From Rotaria sordida (Eukaryota; Rotifera; Eurotatoria; Philodinida; Philodinidae): a stretch of DNA of 64,000 nt. Positions 1 through 11,664 of the stretch are shown one piece after another. Numbering within the stretch: position 1 is the first letter of the stretch; every line of letters begins with the position of its first letter. Location of the stretch: assembly GCA_905250125.1 (NCBI GenBank), contig CAJNOL010000716.1, positions 44,813 through 108,812 of the forward strand, read 5' to 3'. The notes beneath the pieces were generated by a model. It saw only the letters and a list, made by a program, of their open reading frames with translations, was not told where the DNA came from and did no database searches. Position numbers and translations under genes: made by a program.

Positions 1-593
1 ATTAATAACACGAAATATAAGTTGACGTATTTGTCCATCAATTGAACAAAGTATTCCGAATTGTTCAGTTTCTTTAATAAGAAAAATTTTATTTAAACGA
101 AAGAAAAAAAAAACAAAAACTTGTCAGCAGGATCTCTTTAGGGTTAAAATGTGTGCGTAATCTGCGATAAAACTTCTTCGAATGCACGTGAAAAAGATTC
201 TGTATTCCTGGATGTTACACTCATGATACGTCCCCAGTCGTACCATCCCCCCTGCACTTTTTATGTTGATCATATGTCGTGTGTGACAAATCAACACATC
301 ACTACTAGAGATGTGTGCGGGAACAGATTTTTTTGGTCACAGTTCCAGTCTAGAGAATTAATGATTTATAATATAATTTGCTTAAAACTATAGAATATTT
401 AAAACTATAATCTTTAATTTCGGTCGAGACAATTTTTTCTCGTAGTCTCGATCTCAGTAACTTCTCGATTCCGATGATCGGGACTAAAATTAGTCCTACA
501 GTTGTCCTCGTCTGCCACGGAAACCTACCAAATAATCGTCGATCTTCACCCTATTGATATGGGGACGAAGGCGCAAAACTTATGCTCATTGTA
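1..593. other. AT-rich flank, no gene seen
   Basis: This stretch lies beyond the 3' end of the ECT2-like gene. An open frame on the plus strand at 151-393 has no recognisable domain and no coding character. I looked on the minus strand for the missing PH-domain exons and did not find them. Confidence 0.5.
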
Positions 594-599
594 TTTATT
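594..599 (-). terminator. poly(A) signal for ECT2-like gene
   Basis: The minus strand reads AATAAA here, about 45 nt past the proposed stop codon at 645-643. This supports the gene ending near here rather than continuing out of the window. AATAAA is common by chance in AT-rich DNA, so support is moderate. Confidence 0.4.
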
Positions 600-642
600 T
601 TCGAAAAACATAATATGCGAGATCTATAAAACAAAAAAGCAG

Positions 643-3600
643 TCAATCACTTTTACCATCAATTGTTAATGATAATGAATTAATATCAAATAAACTTCGA
701 ATATCACTTAATTGAATAAGTGCAATATGTTTGTATGTTTTCGATGTTTTCATACCAGGAGTTTTCCACATATTAACACGTAATTTTGTTACCTAATAAG
801 AAAATAAAAATATCAAAATGTACGTTTTTATGTTTTTTTTTGTTTTTTGATGATATATATACTTCAAGACAATCAGAAAAAAGAAAAAGAATTAAATGTG
901 TTCGTGTTGTTGTTAATTCTTGTGAAAGTTCAATAACATGAAATTTTTCTATATAATCACGATGTGCAGCAAGTAATTCTGGCTAAAATTTAACAAAAAA
1001 AAATGAAAATATTTAATAATAAATTTTTTATCAAAATTGATTCTCTTACTGGACAATTATCAATACTATTAACAATATTAAACATTGATAAATGTTTTTC
1101 TGTTTTTCCTCTTTCTTCATTTAATTTTTTTGCTATTTCACGTAATTTATCTAATGAATCAATTAATAATTGATAATCAATATGTGTTATTGATGTATAT
1201 TTAAGTAAACGTTCTAATAATAATAATATACTTGGTAAACGTTGAATAGGTCGTATCATTAAATCAGCTAAATGTTGTTTACCTAATTCAATTTTATGTT
1301 CACAAATCTATTTGAATATAAATATATTTTATTAGATTATATTATTCCAATAAAAAAAAACAAAAAGAAAATTACTTTAAGATAAGCATAAAAACGAGGA
1401 TTAGTTTTTTCTAATGTATGAATTGCTTCAATTGTTTTATCATAAAATTTTGTATATGGTTGATAAACACGTAAAAGTTCAACAGACTAAACATTGCAAC
1501 AAAAAAAAAAAAAAAAAAAAATAATATTTTCTTTTCTAAGATTTTATAGATACTAACATTAGTTAAAAATATTGAACTAATACATTCATCTTCATTTATA
1601 GCTCGATCAAGTTGTTCAGCAATAGATAAATGTAAATGATAGATTTCTTCAATATTACCAAATATTTGTGTACTTTCAACTTTTGTAAGAATAGGACCAT
1701 TGCGACGATCATCTTTTTCCATTTCGGTTTTGAAAATCTATTTGAAAAAAAGAAAATTCAACAATATTGTACAATGTAAATGATAAGTATACTGCATAGA
1801 GATCTCCGTATGATTGTAGGATACTAGTAATTCAAGTAAAATGTCTTTTTGACATATTCTAGAAAAAAAAATCTATTTATGGTTCTTCAAAAAATATAGT
1901 TCGATTATTGAGAAAATCGATTTTTTTCGATATGATGACAAAACATGATAAATCCAGATTCGTATTCAAAATCAGCAAATAAATTTCCATCGAATAGTAC
2001 ATACACTCCATATTCAAAACAAATTTTCGTTAAATTTCATTCCTTTTACCTTCATGCTGTTTTTTTCGAATAATTTGATCTGTGGTTCACCTAGAAAGAC
2101 TTCCTCTATGTCTTATCAAGTTTCATTGGGTACTCTCGGGACGTCAACAGTCGAATACAACAGAGGTTGTACTGCCTATTGACATATCTTGACGATACAC
2201 CGTTAGAGAAAGGAAGTTTTCCTCTACTAGCCTACATAGATCTCGTTCTTTAACTAAAAGCCACCGTGTCACTTATATTTGACATATTTTGCTATCATGT
2301 CGAAAAATTCAATTGTCTAAATAATGAAATAATATTTTCCAAAAAGCACGCATAGATGTTTTGTTAACTATATGACGAGTGAAACCATAAAAAAAATATT
2401 GAGCTTAATGAGACTTGATACTTTTGACGTATTTCAGTTTTCACTGAGTTTTTCTTTTAAACCTAATTTTGCTCTCAGTACGAAACATTGGTCGATTAGA
2501 ACACATCAAAGGGAGAAGGGTATCAGCGAAGAGAAAATTCAGGTTCACATATTCATCGTCTCCTCAATTAACTTTTTGAATTTATCATCGCTATAGAAAT
2601 AGGCCTCCAAAAAAAATATATTTATATGTTCTGATGAATAGTGTGGGTATTATCTAGACATACTCGTTGACAAACTTTAAAAACCTAGGTTTTACAACTA
2701 CTTCTTTGTTCTTTTTTTTTCATTTCAAAAGTTTAGGATGGTAGGGAATTTCAAATTCGATCAGCATACGAAATTATACTACTAAAAATCTATCCTATAA
2801 GAATACTACTTCAAAAAATGTTTTGAAAGGTTTCTCAATGAGTGTGCTTATCTTACATTTCATTTTATTCATCAGAAAATTGAATACAAGACAAGAGAGA
2901 AATATACAGGATATTAGAGATTTTCAAGCTCTTCCAGAAAACTATCTCTATAGATGGATAAATATAAAAAGTTAATTGTAGAATCAGTAATAAAATTCAG
3001 TTCATGTGGATCTGATAATAAGAATGCCTTCATTGCAATTGATTTATTTTCCAGTCAGTAGACGCTGGTTAAAGTATGAATATACAGTTGGATAGTCGCT
3101 CCGAAAGTATGACATAACTTTTCCGGTCTCGTTATATTCAGTCACTGAGACGCCTAGTATATTCCACAGACGATTCTATGGGCTCTAGTAACCAGTAATA
3201 ATGTTGATAAGTAATATCTGATATATAGATTAACTAAAAGAATCCGGCAAAGAACTATTATACAACTAAAATTCTATTATCGTGACTATAGCTGCTCTAT
3301 CTTCATCGGATTTAATTCAACTAAAAGCATCAGCTATTTCATTGCAATTCAACATCGTATGAATAAGTTTGATGAGCGATATAATGATGATATCATAATT
3401 GCTATAAAGTATTTAAATGATAGAAAAGTGACATTATAAATTTTGTCTTTTTTATCTATTGATTTATGTTTGATTCCTGTTAGAATGTTTTAAAACACTT
3501 TTCAACATTTTTACAGCCAACCTGATGATCAGTATTGTATAAAATCATAAATTTCAAATATTAAGATTCATTCTACTAGTCATCATTATTCTTTGTTTAT

Positions 3601-5953
3601 ATATAAGTTTTCTTTTTTATAGTCTAATATCAATCTTACTCGAATAATATTTGATAACATTGTAACATAATTTCGTTCAGTTTCTCTTAATTCCATTCCA
3701 ATTAAATATTTATTATCTTTTTTAATATTTTGTTGTTTTTCTACAATAATAAATAAAAATTTTTCTTTTTTGTATTTCGAAAATTATTCATTGTAATTTA
3801 CCTATAACAATATTATCATCTAATAAATTTTCATTCTCATTAATACTACTATTAAAACGTTTTGAATTTGGTGTATTATCAATTTGTTCATTTATATACG
3901 AATGTTTATGTCGACGTTTTCGTTTAATAGTCGTATTTAATGATGAATCATGTAATGGACTATCACCATGTATTGATGGAGAAAGTAATAATAACGAAGA
4001 ATCTGGTGTTGTTGATTGATTACTAGTTAAATTAACTATATACATTGATTCATCAGCTTTTCCCATTAAACATAAACATTCCCAAAACCACTAAAATTCA
4101 AATATTCTATATTATTTTAATCTGTTTGTTATTCTTGTTAATTAATACATACTTGTACATGAACAATATATTGTCGATGTTTACGTGTATATGATGGATA
4201 TGTCAATATAAATAAATTTATATCAGAAAGAACAATATGTGTTGCTTCATTCATTTCTTTTGTTATAAATCCACCTAAAAAGAAAGATTTTCATTTAATT
4301 TATCTGATGCATAAATAGAAATGTATTCATTTTACGAGAAAGCCATCCGGAGTGATTTATCATGATTGTATACTCATATTCGGCATATAGAGCAGTGTCC
4401 GATATGGATCAAATTTTTGTAACCAGACCCGAGTATCGACTAATTTTCTTTTACTTTTGAGAAAATCAATTTCTCAATCCTTTTTTTTCTTCGTTTCATT
4501 TCGTAGTTGGAACAATATGATTATGTGATAGAATTTTTTTCTTATACGTACAACCTGCGACCTTTACATCATTATTGAACGCCGATAATGATACACTCGC
4601 TATCTGATGTCAATAAAGAAAAGTCGGTGAAGTAGAAGAAACGATTATACAACACATGACATCTTGTTCTACTGACAATTGAAGGTCCTCAACTGATTTA
4701 CGTTGCTTTCAATGATATTTTGTCCACATGTTGAGAATGATTGTGAGTGTTTGTCTTGTCTACATCTATACCCCACACTCACACCCTGAGTACAAATAGC
4801 GGATTATAATTGGAATAATTTCCTTGTTAGAAAAATAAAAATACAGATTTGTTTTTTTTTCTTAAATTGAATATTCTAACTGTAAGATGTAATATTTTGT
4901 ATTTTATACAATAACCGCAAATATAAAAAAAAGAATTTACCATGTTCATTGGTTAAAGTATGTAAATGTTGTAATTCATTATCATTATTAAAACCAAAAA
5001 AGAATAAATTAAGATTATGTAATGGTTTAGCACGATATATTCGAATAAGTTCAGAATCAAATGGATTAAATTGTCGATTATTTCGTTCATGCCAACAACG
5101 TAAAAGCCATTCTTCTGTTAAAATTTCACTTCTTTCCATATTAAATGCTGTCTAAATAATTAACAAAATCATCAATATCATCATATATATTTTAATAAAA
5201 AAAAATTTCATTACGAGATATTTTTCACCGATATTTGCATGTGATATAACATGTGTTACTTGATCACTATAATCTTTTCGTACAGATCCACCAAGATAAT
5301 GAACAAAATCACTTAATTCCGTCTAAAAAAAATTATGTAAGAAAAATAATAATATTTTTTGTTTAACTTACATGTGTATCTCTTCGAATTCCAACAAAAC
5401 ATATGACAGCTGAAGATAAATGTTGACAATATAATGGTCGATTTCTTCTTGGTACAGGAATATCCTAAAGAAATTAAAATTATAATTTTTAGATAGTAAA
5501 AGAAATTTTTTTATTTCTTGTTTTTTACAATTTCTTTTTCTGCACATGATAATACAAGTTCAGAACTAATTGTATAAATATCTTCATTGTCTTTTAAATA
5601 TTGAAATATAGAATCATCAAATGAATCAACAATATAAATACGTAATTGTCGTTGTGATAATAAAATTTTCGTTTCAGTTAATGTATGAATTACTTCTCGT
5701 TCATCATGAATACATTCATATACATAACGATCTTCAAGTGAAGATAGAAGTCGTTTATTTGAACAAGCAGAACCAATTATACAAAATGTTATTGCTAGGA
5801 ATAATCAAAAATAAATTTAATTAAAAAGAAAATATATTTACTCCAATCATTAACATTGGTTGGTGAAGTATTTTCACTGTTTTTTTTAAATTTATTTTGT
5901 CGATGATAAATTTTTGAAGTTGAAGACAATGGTGAAATATTTTCTGTTGTCAT
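643..5953 (-). CDS. ECT2: ECT2/Pebble-type Rho guanine nucleotide exchange factor (BRCT-DH-partial PH)
   Basis: In animals ECT2 activates RhoA at the spindle midzone to drive cytokinesis. Thirteen exons on the minus strand join without a frame break: 5953-5842, 5794-5529, 5464-5372, 5322-5215, 5151-4941, 4274-4153, 4090-3802, 3740-3640, 1737-1558, 1486-1376, 1307-1050, 982-863, 792-643. The total is 2121 nt, 706 aa and a stop. N-terminal BRCT-type regions cover about residues 38-315, with the WLLRCWHERN and WFWECL Trp motifs. A basic linker (KRKRRHK, TPNSKR) follows near residue 340. The DH domain starts at MELRETERNYV (about 413) and carries the hallmark LMIRPIQRLPS. The PH domain begins at LILFLFSDCLE and stops after roughly 65 residues. 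As I recall human ECT2 is near 900 aa, so the C-terminus is short. Intron 8 (3639-1738) is 1.9 kb, and the intron between exons 5 and 6 is about 670 nt; the others are about 50-75 nt. A 33-nt intron with donor at 656-655 would give a slightly different but still short end. Exon 9 uses a GTTAGT donor to keep phase. Confidence 0.88.
1738..3639 (-). other. Large intron 8 of ECT2-like gene
   Basis: This is a 1.9-kb AT-rich intron between the two parts of the DH domain. I see no coding signal on either strand and no clear terminal inverted repeats. The small open frame at 2372-2596 has no recognisable content. The size contrast with the neighbouring short introns suggests an old insertion. Confidence 0.55.
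4676..4737 (+). repeat. Diverged arm of a dispersed fold-back family
   Basis: The words GAAGGTCCTCAACTGATTT, CAATGATATTTTGTCCA and the spacing between them match the left arm of the large fold-back at 50976-51600 (GAGAGGTCTCCAACTGATTC, CAATGATATGTTATCCA). It lies in the intron between exons 5 and 6 of the ECT2-like gene. Only one arm is present, so it looks like a solo or decayed copy. Confidence 0.55.
4738..4785. repeat. Degenerate GTGTGGG-type hairpin (copy 1)
   Basis: GATTGTGAGTGTTTGTC faces ACCCCACACTCACACCCT across a short spacer containing CTTGTC. It is a weak member of the hairpin family described at 9843-9992. It directly follows the fold-back arm, inside the ECT2-like gene's longer intron. 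Confidence 0.45.
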
Positions 5954-6761
5954 TCTTTTTATTTAAAAGAACATCTCAAAAATGAGATGAATGACTAGAT
6001 CGAAATAAATAAAAGACTGATTGAAATGAATAGGTATTTTATGATTTGCTTTTCATTTACGATAAGTTAGTTAGTAAACGTTTGTTCATATTGGTGGAAC
6101 GTTCGATTTGATAAAACATGAAAATTACTAAGATATAGAGGTCACCATTGGTCGTAAATTTTCATGCGAATTTCATTGTCAACAAAAAGAATCAAAATTG
6201 TGTTATAAAATGTAACACTTTTAAGACCTCTCCCATACAAAAATATCGATTTTTCTAGAAAGAAAAAAAAAGACATTCTTCAAGGTAAACATATAGGCAT
6301 TACATCTAAGATATCTAATTTGAAAATTCATAAGCATGCCTTTCAATTTTAAAAGTTTTCGTTAGAGATCATGATGAGTTTTTACAGCTCTCCAGTGAAA
6401 CGATTAATACCATATCGATAGGAAAATTAGGAGCGCTATTGCAATTATAACTCAACGTGTAGCTAGAAGACTATTCAATAAGACTCTAGATGAATTTTTA
6501 ATTGGAACGTAATTTAACCATATTTAATGCTCATATGAAAAAGTTCTTTAGGTAAATATACGAAAAAATGTTCACACGTTTTTCTCGACATTGGTTTTTG
6601 TATAAACTTTTGAATTACGAGCAAATTTCTTTTCAAAAGTGTTCGTTGTTGTGAACTACGAATTTTTTTCATTCGATAAATATTAATATATTCTTTTTTC
6701 AAATGACGGAAAGGGCTATTGTATTCGACCACCAGTATCAAAGCAATGATGGGCTTTATAG
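5954..6761. other. Gap between ECT2-like gene and DUF1772-like exon
   Basis: This holds the presumed promoter of the ECT2-like gene on the minus strand, but no TATA box or other motif stands out. A minus-strand open frame at 6514-6768 contains a basic stretch (KRNLLVIQKF) faintly like the third loop of a rhodopsin-type receptor. It has no clear membrane spans, so I do not call it a gene. Confidence 0.4.
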
Positions 6762-7100
6762 AAAACATTACCTACGATTTGTAAAGTTTTATCATTCTTA
6801 CATGGAACACATATTATTGATGCACCATTTTATCGTAATTTATGGATTACTACTGGAACAATATTTCTTGGCATACTTCCATATACAGTTATTTTTATGT
6901 TTCCAACAAATAAGCTTATAATTGGAGATAACAAACGTTTTCAATCAGGAAGTGCAAGTCAAATTAATGTTAGTATAAGAAAAGGATTATTAGATAAATG
7001 GGCTATGCTTCATTTGGTTCGTACTGTTGGTTCAGTTATTAGTTTTGGTGCTATGGTATTTGGACTTAATCATCATAAATTGCTTCATTTAGGATGGTAG
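6762..7100 (+). CDS. DUF1772-like (anthrone oxygenase type) membrane protein, 3' exon only
   Basis: The frame runs 113 codons from just after a TATAG acceptor (6757-6761) to a TAG stop. It contains a membrane span (residues about 28-42, GTIFLGILPYTVIF), then MFPTNKLI and a second span after DKWAMLHLVRTVGS. The order 'Met-Pro-Thr-Asn-Lys, charged linker, Trp...His-x-Val-Arg-Thr, hydrophobic end' is typical of the C-terminal half of the DUF1772 family as I know it. The N-terminal half with the first two spans should lie upstream, but I cannot find it in the 800 bases before the exon. It is therefore either a gene with a distant first exon or a 5'-truncated remnant. Function in rotifers is unknown to me. 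Confidence 0.6.
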   Translation, partial: KTLPTICKVLSFLHGTHIIDAPFYRNLWITTGTIFLGILPYTVIFMFPTNKLIIGDNKRFQSGSASQINVSIRKGLLDKWAMLHLVRTVGSVISFGAMVFGLNHHKLLHLGW

Positions 7101-7686
7101 AAATTATAATTATTTTCCTTGTCCACAGCAAAGACATTTCATTCTTACTTTAGTCAGTCAATGGAAAACTTTCCTTACTTCTTTAGAAAATAAACAGAAA
7201 TCTAATGATAGAATATATATACATGTTTTATATGTTTGTAATAAATTCTAAAAACTACAATAATAGGACATTTTCTTACAAATGATTGATCAATGTACAC
7301 AAAAGCAAGAATCTCTTTTTTTTTTGAATACAATATTGTAATTAGCACTATAATTCATCTAGACAGTCCATATTTGACTTAAACTTTATTATTAATTACT
7401 TATGACATACCAAAGTTAGTGGCAAAGGTACTTTATTTTCTTATACAAAGGTTTAAAGAAACTTTTTTCTCTCTTTAAAGTCTGATAGTAAAAACAAGAT
7501 TTTACATTTCTCTAATATTTGATCATTCTTCAATTAATATTATACTAATCAACTTTCAATAAGAACTGTTTGTTATGATGTGTAACAGTGATATTAGATC
7601 GAAATTTGTTTTCGATGCTCATCTTCTTCTTTATATTCTTTTTTCTTCTCTATTCTAAATGCCTAGCTGTCTATATATATTAGGCG
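7101..7686. other. AT-rich spacer, no gene seen
   Basis: This is the downstream flank of the DUF1772-like exon. Poly-T and poly-A tracts are present, with no supported gene, RNA or repeat. Confidence 0.45.
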
Positions 7687-8738
7687 TTATTCCCTCTACT
7701 GAAGGGAGGGTCATACGCCGAATGAGTTAGCTACGTTTGTTCCTAACTGCGTGCGTGCGTTCGTTCGCTAATGTCTTCAATGATGAGGTGTGATATTAGA
7801 AAACAAATACACCAAAGATTTGATCAAAGATAATCGGGATTGGGGAATTCGAATCCGTGATTAGTTTTTTGACGTTTTTCATTTTGAGTTTTTTAGGACA
7901 AAGAAGGGCCTTTTTATGAAAAAAATGATTTTTTTATAAAGTTTGGCCAATGGTTATCGAGTCGAGGAATTCGAATCTGTAATTGCATTTCACTTCATAT
8001 GAACATTTTTAAACTGACGAAATATCTACTTTTGGAAATAAATGAAAGAAACTAAAAATTAGAAATAAAAAAACAGCTTTAGTCTAATTTTGATAAAATG
8101 TCGGCGCAATTTCTTTTACTAATGGTCATGACGTCTTTAGCTGATATCCTTGATTATAATCACTGACAGCTGATGGCTATTGTGAATTACTGCCGCTAAT
8201 CTAATGTTACTAATTCATTTTGATTTAGTTTTCGCGCATCACATCTCCATCGTGATACAGAGTTGACGACCATGTAGATCAAATATTGGACAACAAAACA
8301 AAAATTTATACACCAAAATCTAAAAAAAACAAGCTTCTCGTTTAACATGTTTCCACTATTCTAAAACTATCATTATAGAAAAAAATTCAACAAACTTTCA
8401 TTTCTATAAATACTTCTTGAATTAAAAAATTAAAACAAAAATTTATCTTATTACTACTACATAGAAAATTTTGCCTTTATGCTATACAAGAGTTTTTTAG
8501 CAAAAAAAATGATTTGAAAATTTTCAAAAACTAATGATACCATTCGATCCCTTGACCCCGAAAACCTTTGGTCAAACTTTACAGGAGGTAGATCTAGAAA
8601 AGAATGGATCATTTATCTTTCAGACGATGTTTTTTTTTTGACCTTTGATGTTCTTTTGACCCTGACACATGCATACATACATACACACATACAAACGCAT
8701 TTTATTTCATATGACCCTCCTTACAGTCGAGGGAATAA
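7687..8738. mobile_element. Candidate non-autonomous TIR element (1.05 kb)
   Basis: The ends are 29-bp inverted repeats with three mismatches: left starts TTATTCCCTCTACTG, right ends CAGTCGAGGGAATAA, and both arms share GGAGGGTCATA internally. The interior has no coding frame. It includes twice the phrase GGAATTCGAATC (about 7846 and 7969) and a short CATA/CACA microsatellite near 8669. I found no convincing target-site duplication, so the superfamily is open. Confidence 0.55.
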
Positions 8739-9393
8739 GAATAACTTTTGATTCTTTTATTCAATCTTTATTACATGAGACAGTTAAAGTTAAAATTCTC
8801 TTATTTAGAAGTCCAAAAAGGAATAATAAAAAAGAAATTTGAGATTCAATAGAATGAGTTGATTCAAATATTTATGTAAACGCTCATCCAACAGTGTTCA
8901 GATTTCAGAAAAAAAGCATTTTCGTAACAAATCATCGAATTTTAGAAATCATTCCACATCGTAAAAGAGATTTTCAGTGAATACAGGAATTTCTAACAAT
9001 TTTACATAGTATAAAACAATGTCATTGAAAAAATACGGCAAATTGCTAGAAATTTCTGAAATTTATCAACATACATCAAACATAATTGTAATTTCTTCAA
9101 TCCTTATATGTATAGATACAAAATAAAATCGATAGCAAATAGCGACTCCTTATCTCAAATCAACGAGAATTTTTAGAAATTCTAGTAATTACTAGAACAT
9201 TTCGTAATTTTTCTATTCATAAATGTAATCACGTAGAACTGAAATCTAGACGAGCAGAGATCTCCAGTTTAAAAAAAGATCGAGATTTCTACAAATTTCA
9301 GTAATTACTGGCAAATTTCCATAGTTTTCAAGAGCGAGAATCTTCTTCTCAGTTTAAGATATCTAGATATGTTCATATAAAATGTGAGGAAAT
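8739..9393. repeat. Degenerate A/T-rich repeats around 'GTAATTACT'
   Basis: Several diverged units combine AGAAATT(C/T), CAGTAATTACTGG or TAGTAATTACTAG, and AATTTC words (near 9005, 9046, 9170 and 9295). They look like an old decayed satellite or stacked MITEs. No gene is supported here. Confidence 0.35.
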
Positions 9394-9456
9394 TTGGGTG
9401 TGAGTGTGGATTTACTGAAGACCTACACCAACATCCATACCCACACCCACACTCTC
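9394..9456. repeat. GTGTGGG-type hairpin (copy 2)
   Basis: The left arm TTTGGGTGTGAGTGTGG faces the right arm CCATACCCACACCCACACTC across a loop containing GAAGA. Same family as 9843-9992. Confidence 0.7.
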
Positions 9457-9842
9457 ATTTACGAATCTTCTCGACTGATCAGTGAACAAAATTAAACCAA
9501 TCTTTTCAACAAGTGTCTTAATATTTATTGTTTTTGTTAGTCATTAATTTTTTGTTCTTGCTGATGAACCGATAATACATGTACAATCTGCGGACTAGTA
9601 TAGTGAATAATATATTGCAGAAAATCTTGATTCGATGTTTAGACCAGTGGCTAGGGAGTCTCTTCGACATAGACATCTAAGTGCTGCACACAGGGCTCGA
9701 CCAGCTGAATGACACTCTCAAGAAGACTACAAGAAGTTGAATGTTTGTGTTGAGAGAGTAGAAAGAAAGCTTCGACAAATGCCAGAAAATTTAGTCCCAA
9801 AAGACGAAAATCAGATACATAACACAACATAAATGTATATAC

Positions 9843-9992
9843 TGGGTGTGGGTATGGATGAGTCTGGGTGTGGGTGTAGGGTGTGGGTGCGGGGTGTGGA
9901 AGTAGATATTGGTGTGGGTGTCGTTTAAAAGAAGACTCACACCCATACCCACACCCACACCCACACCCACACCCGCACCCACGCCCACACCC
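9843..9992. repeat. GTGTGGG-type hairpin (copy 3, longest left arm)
   Basis: The left arm is about 80 nt of GGGTGTG units (9843-9922). The loop is TCGTTTAAAAGAAGACT, and the right arm is about 55 nt of CACACCC units (9938-9992) ending CCACACCCT. The whole can fold back on itself. Loops of most family members carry an AGAAGA or TCTTCT core. The unit resembles the bdelloid telomeric repeat TGTGGG, which I state from memory. Apparent Gly/Cys-rich or His/Pro-rich open frames across it are artefacts of the repeat. Confidence 0.85.
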
Positions 9993-10296
9993 TAGTTTCT
10001 TCCCGTTTGTTAGCGTGTGTTTCAAATAGGAAAAACAGATGGGATCACTTTAAACACGCCAAAAAGTCAATTTCAATATGGCACTTCTAAAAAGTATAAA
10101 CAAAAAGTTCGCTAGAATAAAAGTCGAAAATGCTCGTCATTCACAGTGTTGTTAGTATGACGCCTCTGGTTTTTAGAAAATGATGTTCGAAAGGCCAAAA
10201 TCATTTTATTTTAATAGTTATTTCTCGCGTTCACGTCCGCATCATCAATCCACGATAATCGGCAATGAATTGATAGTTTGGTTGCTTCGAAAAATG

Positions 10297-11664
10297 TTAA
10301 ATGTTTGCGTCATCGAACTTGGACTGTGTAGTGATTGGTGTTACTGTCTTGCGTAATTTTCGTCTAACCCAAGATTGAAGCGTATCTCTGATGAATCGAA
10401 TTGAATGTGGTACAGTGATTTTCAATATGGTAAGGATGCCACCAATGAGTCCAAATAGTGTCGTAACGATGTATACAGGTGCATTTCGTTCATTTGTCGT
10501 GTACGTACATTCAACAGGGTTACACTGAGCAAAATATGATTGATAGAAGATTTGTCGGTTCCATCGATCCACCAACATACGATCCAATATTTGACCAACG
10601 GTCTCCTCTGGATTGTTCAATGATGAATTCAAAGCCGATGAGTTTCTGGCTCTATCGGGTATAAGTATATAACCTGGTATGCTTAAAATATCGGGTAAAT
10701 GGTCAATAGTGGTTTGGTTATAGAAAAACTGTAATGTTGAATGTCGCAATGATTCTAGTATATAACATCCGCCGTAGAAATTGTCCGCGGAAAACATGTA
10801 GTCTAGTGTATGATTTTGAATATTAGAGCGATAAAACGCTGCCTCTTGATAACAGTCAGCTGTTTGATATTGGCAAGAACAATTTTTGCCCCCATAAGTT
10901 TGATAAACCGAGATTGCTTGTAAATTTCCGGCCACAAACATTGGATAGGAATCAGTTTTTTCCGCTGTTTGCAATACATTTGCACTGGTGGTGCTCTGTA
11001 TTAGCTTCAGTACGTTGATGAATGAATGAGTCGTTTCCAGAATAAACTGATCGATGGTGGAATTAATTTCTAAAAGAAACAATCGTTCACTGATCATCTG
11101 AGTAGAGACATAACTTGAATTGTACAGGATATTAACGCCTTTCCATAGAGTTTCATTTACATACTGACATAAACTGGAAAAGAAATTCATGGATTTACCG
11201 GCGACTGTATGAAAATCTATATTAGATTTGCGTGCAATATCGTCATTGTCGTACAGAAATGTAACCCATCCGACTGCGTCGGATAAATATTTGATCCAGT
11301 ATTGCTGAACAAAATCACTCTGACATATCTGATGATAATCAGCACTGATCTGAATAAATACGCCGTAGGGAATGGAAATATTTGAGCATGGACATTGTAT
11401 TGCATCATGTTCAACCACTAAACGGTTATAGTCGAAGAACGAAGGAGATTTAACAATAACGGTCTTACTCACGACCGCCAGGGACAAATAGAATGATAAG
11501 ATCATGAGCGATAAAATGAACAGAACGATCAGTACTCGAGTAGATGTGATCTCTGTTTCTATTTCATGCGGATCAGTCGACAAATTCCACCGAAATATGT
11601 TTAGTGTCTTGAAATAAGTTTTAACGTTCTCCCAGATCTGTTGCAATTGTCGACGATATGGCAT
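10297..11664 (-). CDS. Two-span membrane protein with Cys-rich ectodomain (paralogue 1)
   Basis: This is a 455-aa single-exon gene. A basic N-terminal tail ends in the motif EITSTRV, followed by a membrane span at about residues 45-65 (LIVLFILSLMILSFYLSLAV). An ectodomain of roughly 330 residues follows, with CPCSNISIPYGVFI near its start, many N-x-S/T sites, a CSCQ motif, and CNPVECTY just before the second span (about 398-420, YIVTTLFGLIGGILTILKI). A basic cytosolic tail ends the protein. The topology (both ends inside) resembles DEG/ENaC or P2X channels, but I see no sequence signature of either, so no function is assigned. It shares its layout and motifs with the next two genes upstream on the same strand. 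I believe such proteins are numerous in bdelloids. Confidence 0.85.
   Translation of the reverse strand: MPYRRQLQQIWENVKTYFKTLNIFRWNLSTDPHEIETEITSTRVLIVLFILSLMILSFYLSLAVVSKTVIVKSPSFFDYNRLVVEHDAIQCPCSNISIPYGVFIQISADYHQICQSDFVQQYWIKYLSDAVGWVTFLYDNDDIARKSNIDFHTVAGKSMNFFSSLCQYVNETLWKGVNILYNSSYVSTQMISERLFLLEINSTIDQFILETTHSFINVLKLIQSTTSANVLQTAEKTDSYPMFVAGNLQAISVYQTYGGKNCSCQYQTADCYQEAAFYRSNIQNHTLDYMFSADNFYGGCYILESLRHSTLQFFYNQTTIDHLPDILSIPGYILIPDRARNSSALNSSLNNPEETVGQILDRMLVDRWNRQIFYQSYFAQCNPVECTYTTNERNAPVYIVTTLFGLIGGILTILKITVPHSIRFIRDTLQSWVRRKLRKTVTPITTQSKFDDANI

Noticed and set aside
6514..6768. Minus-strand frame with a receptor-like basic loop (KRNLLVIQKF)
   Set aside because: No membrane spans or conserved receptor motifs surround it; too short and too uncertain.
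9651..10025. Minus-strand open frame rich in Gly-Cys and His-Pro
   Set aside because: It is a translation of the GTGTGGG hairpin; all frames stay open because the repeat lacks stop codons.
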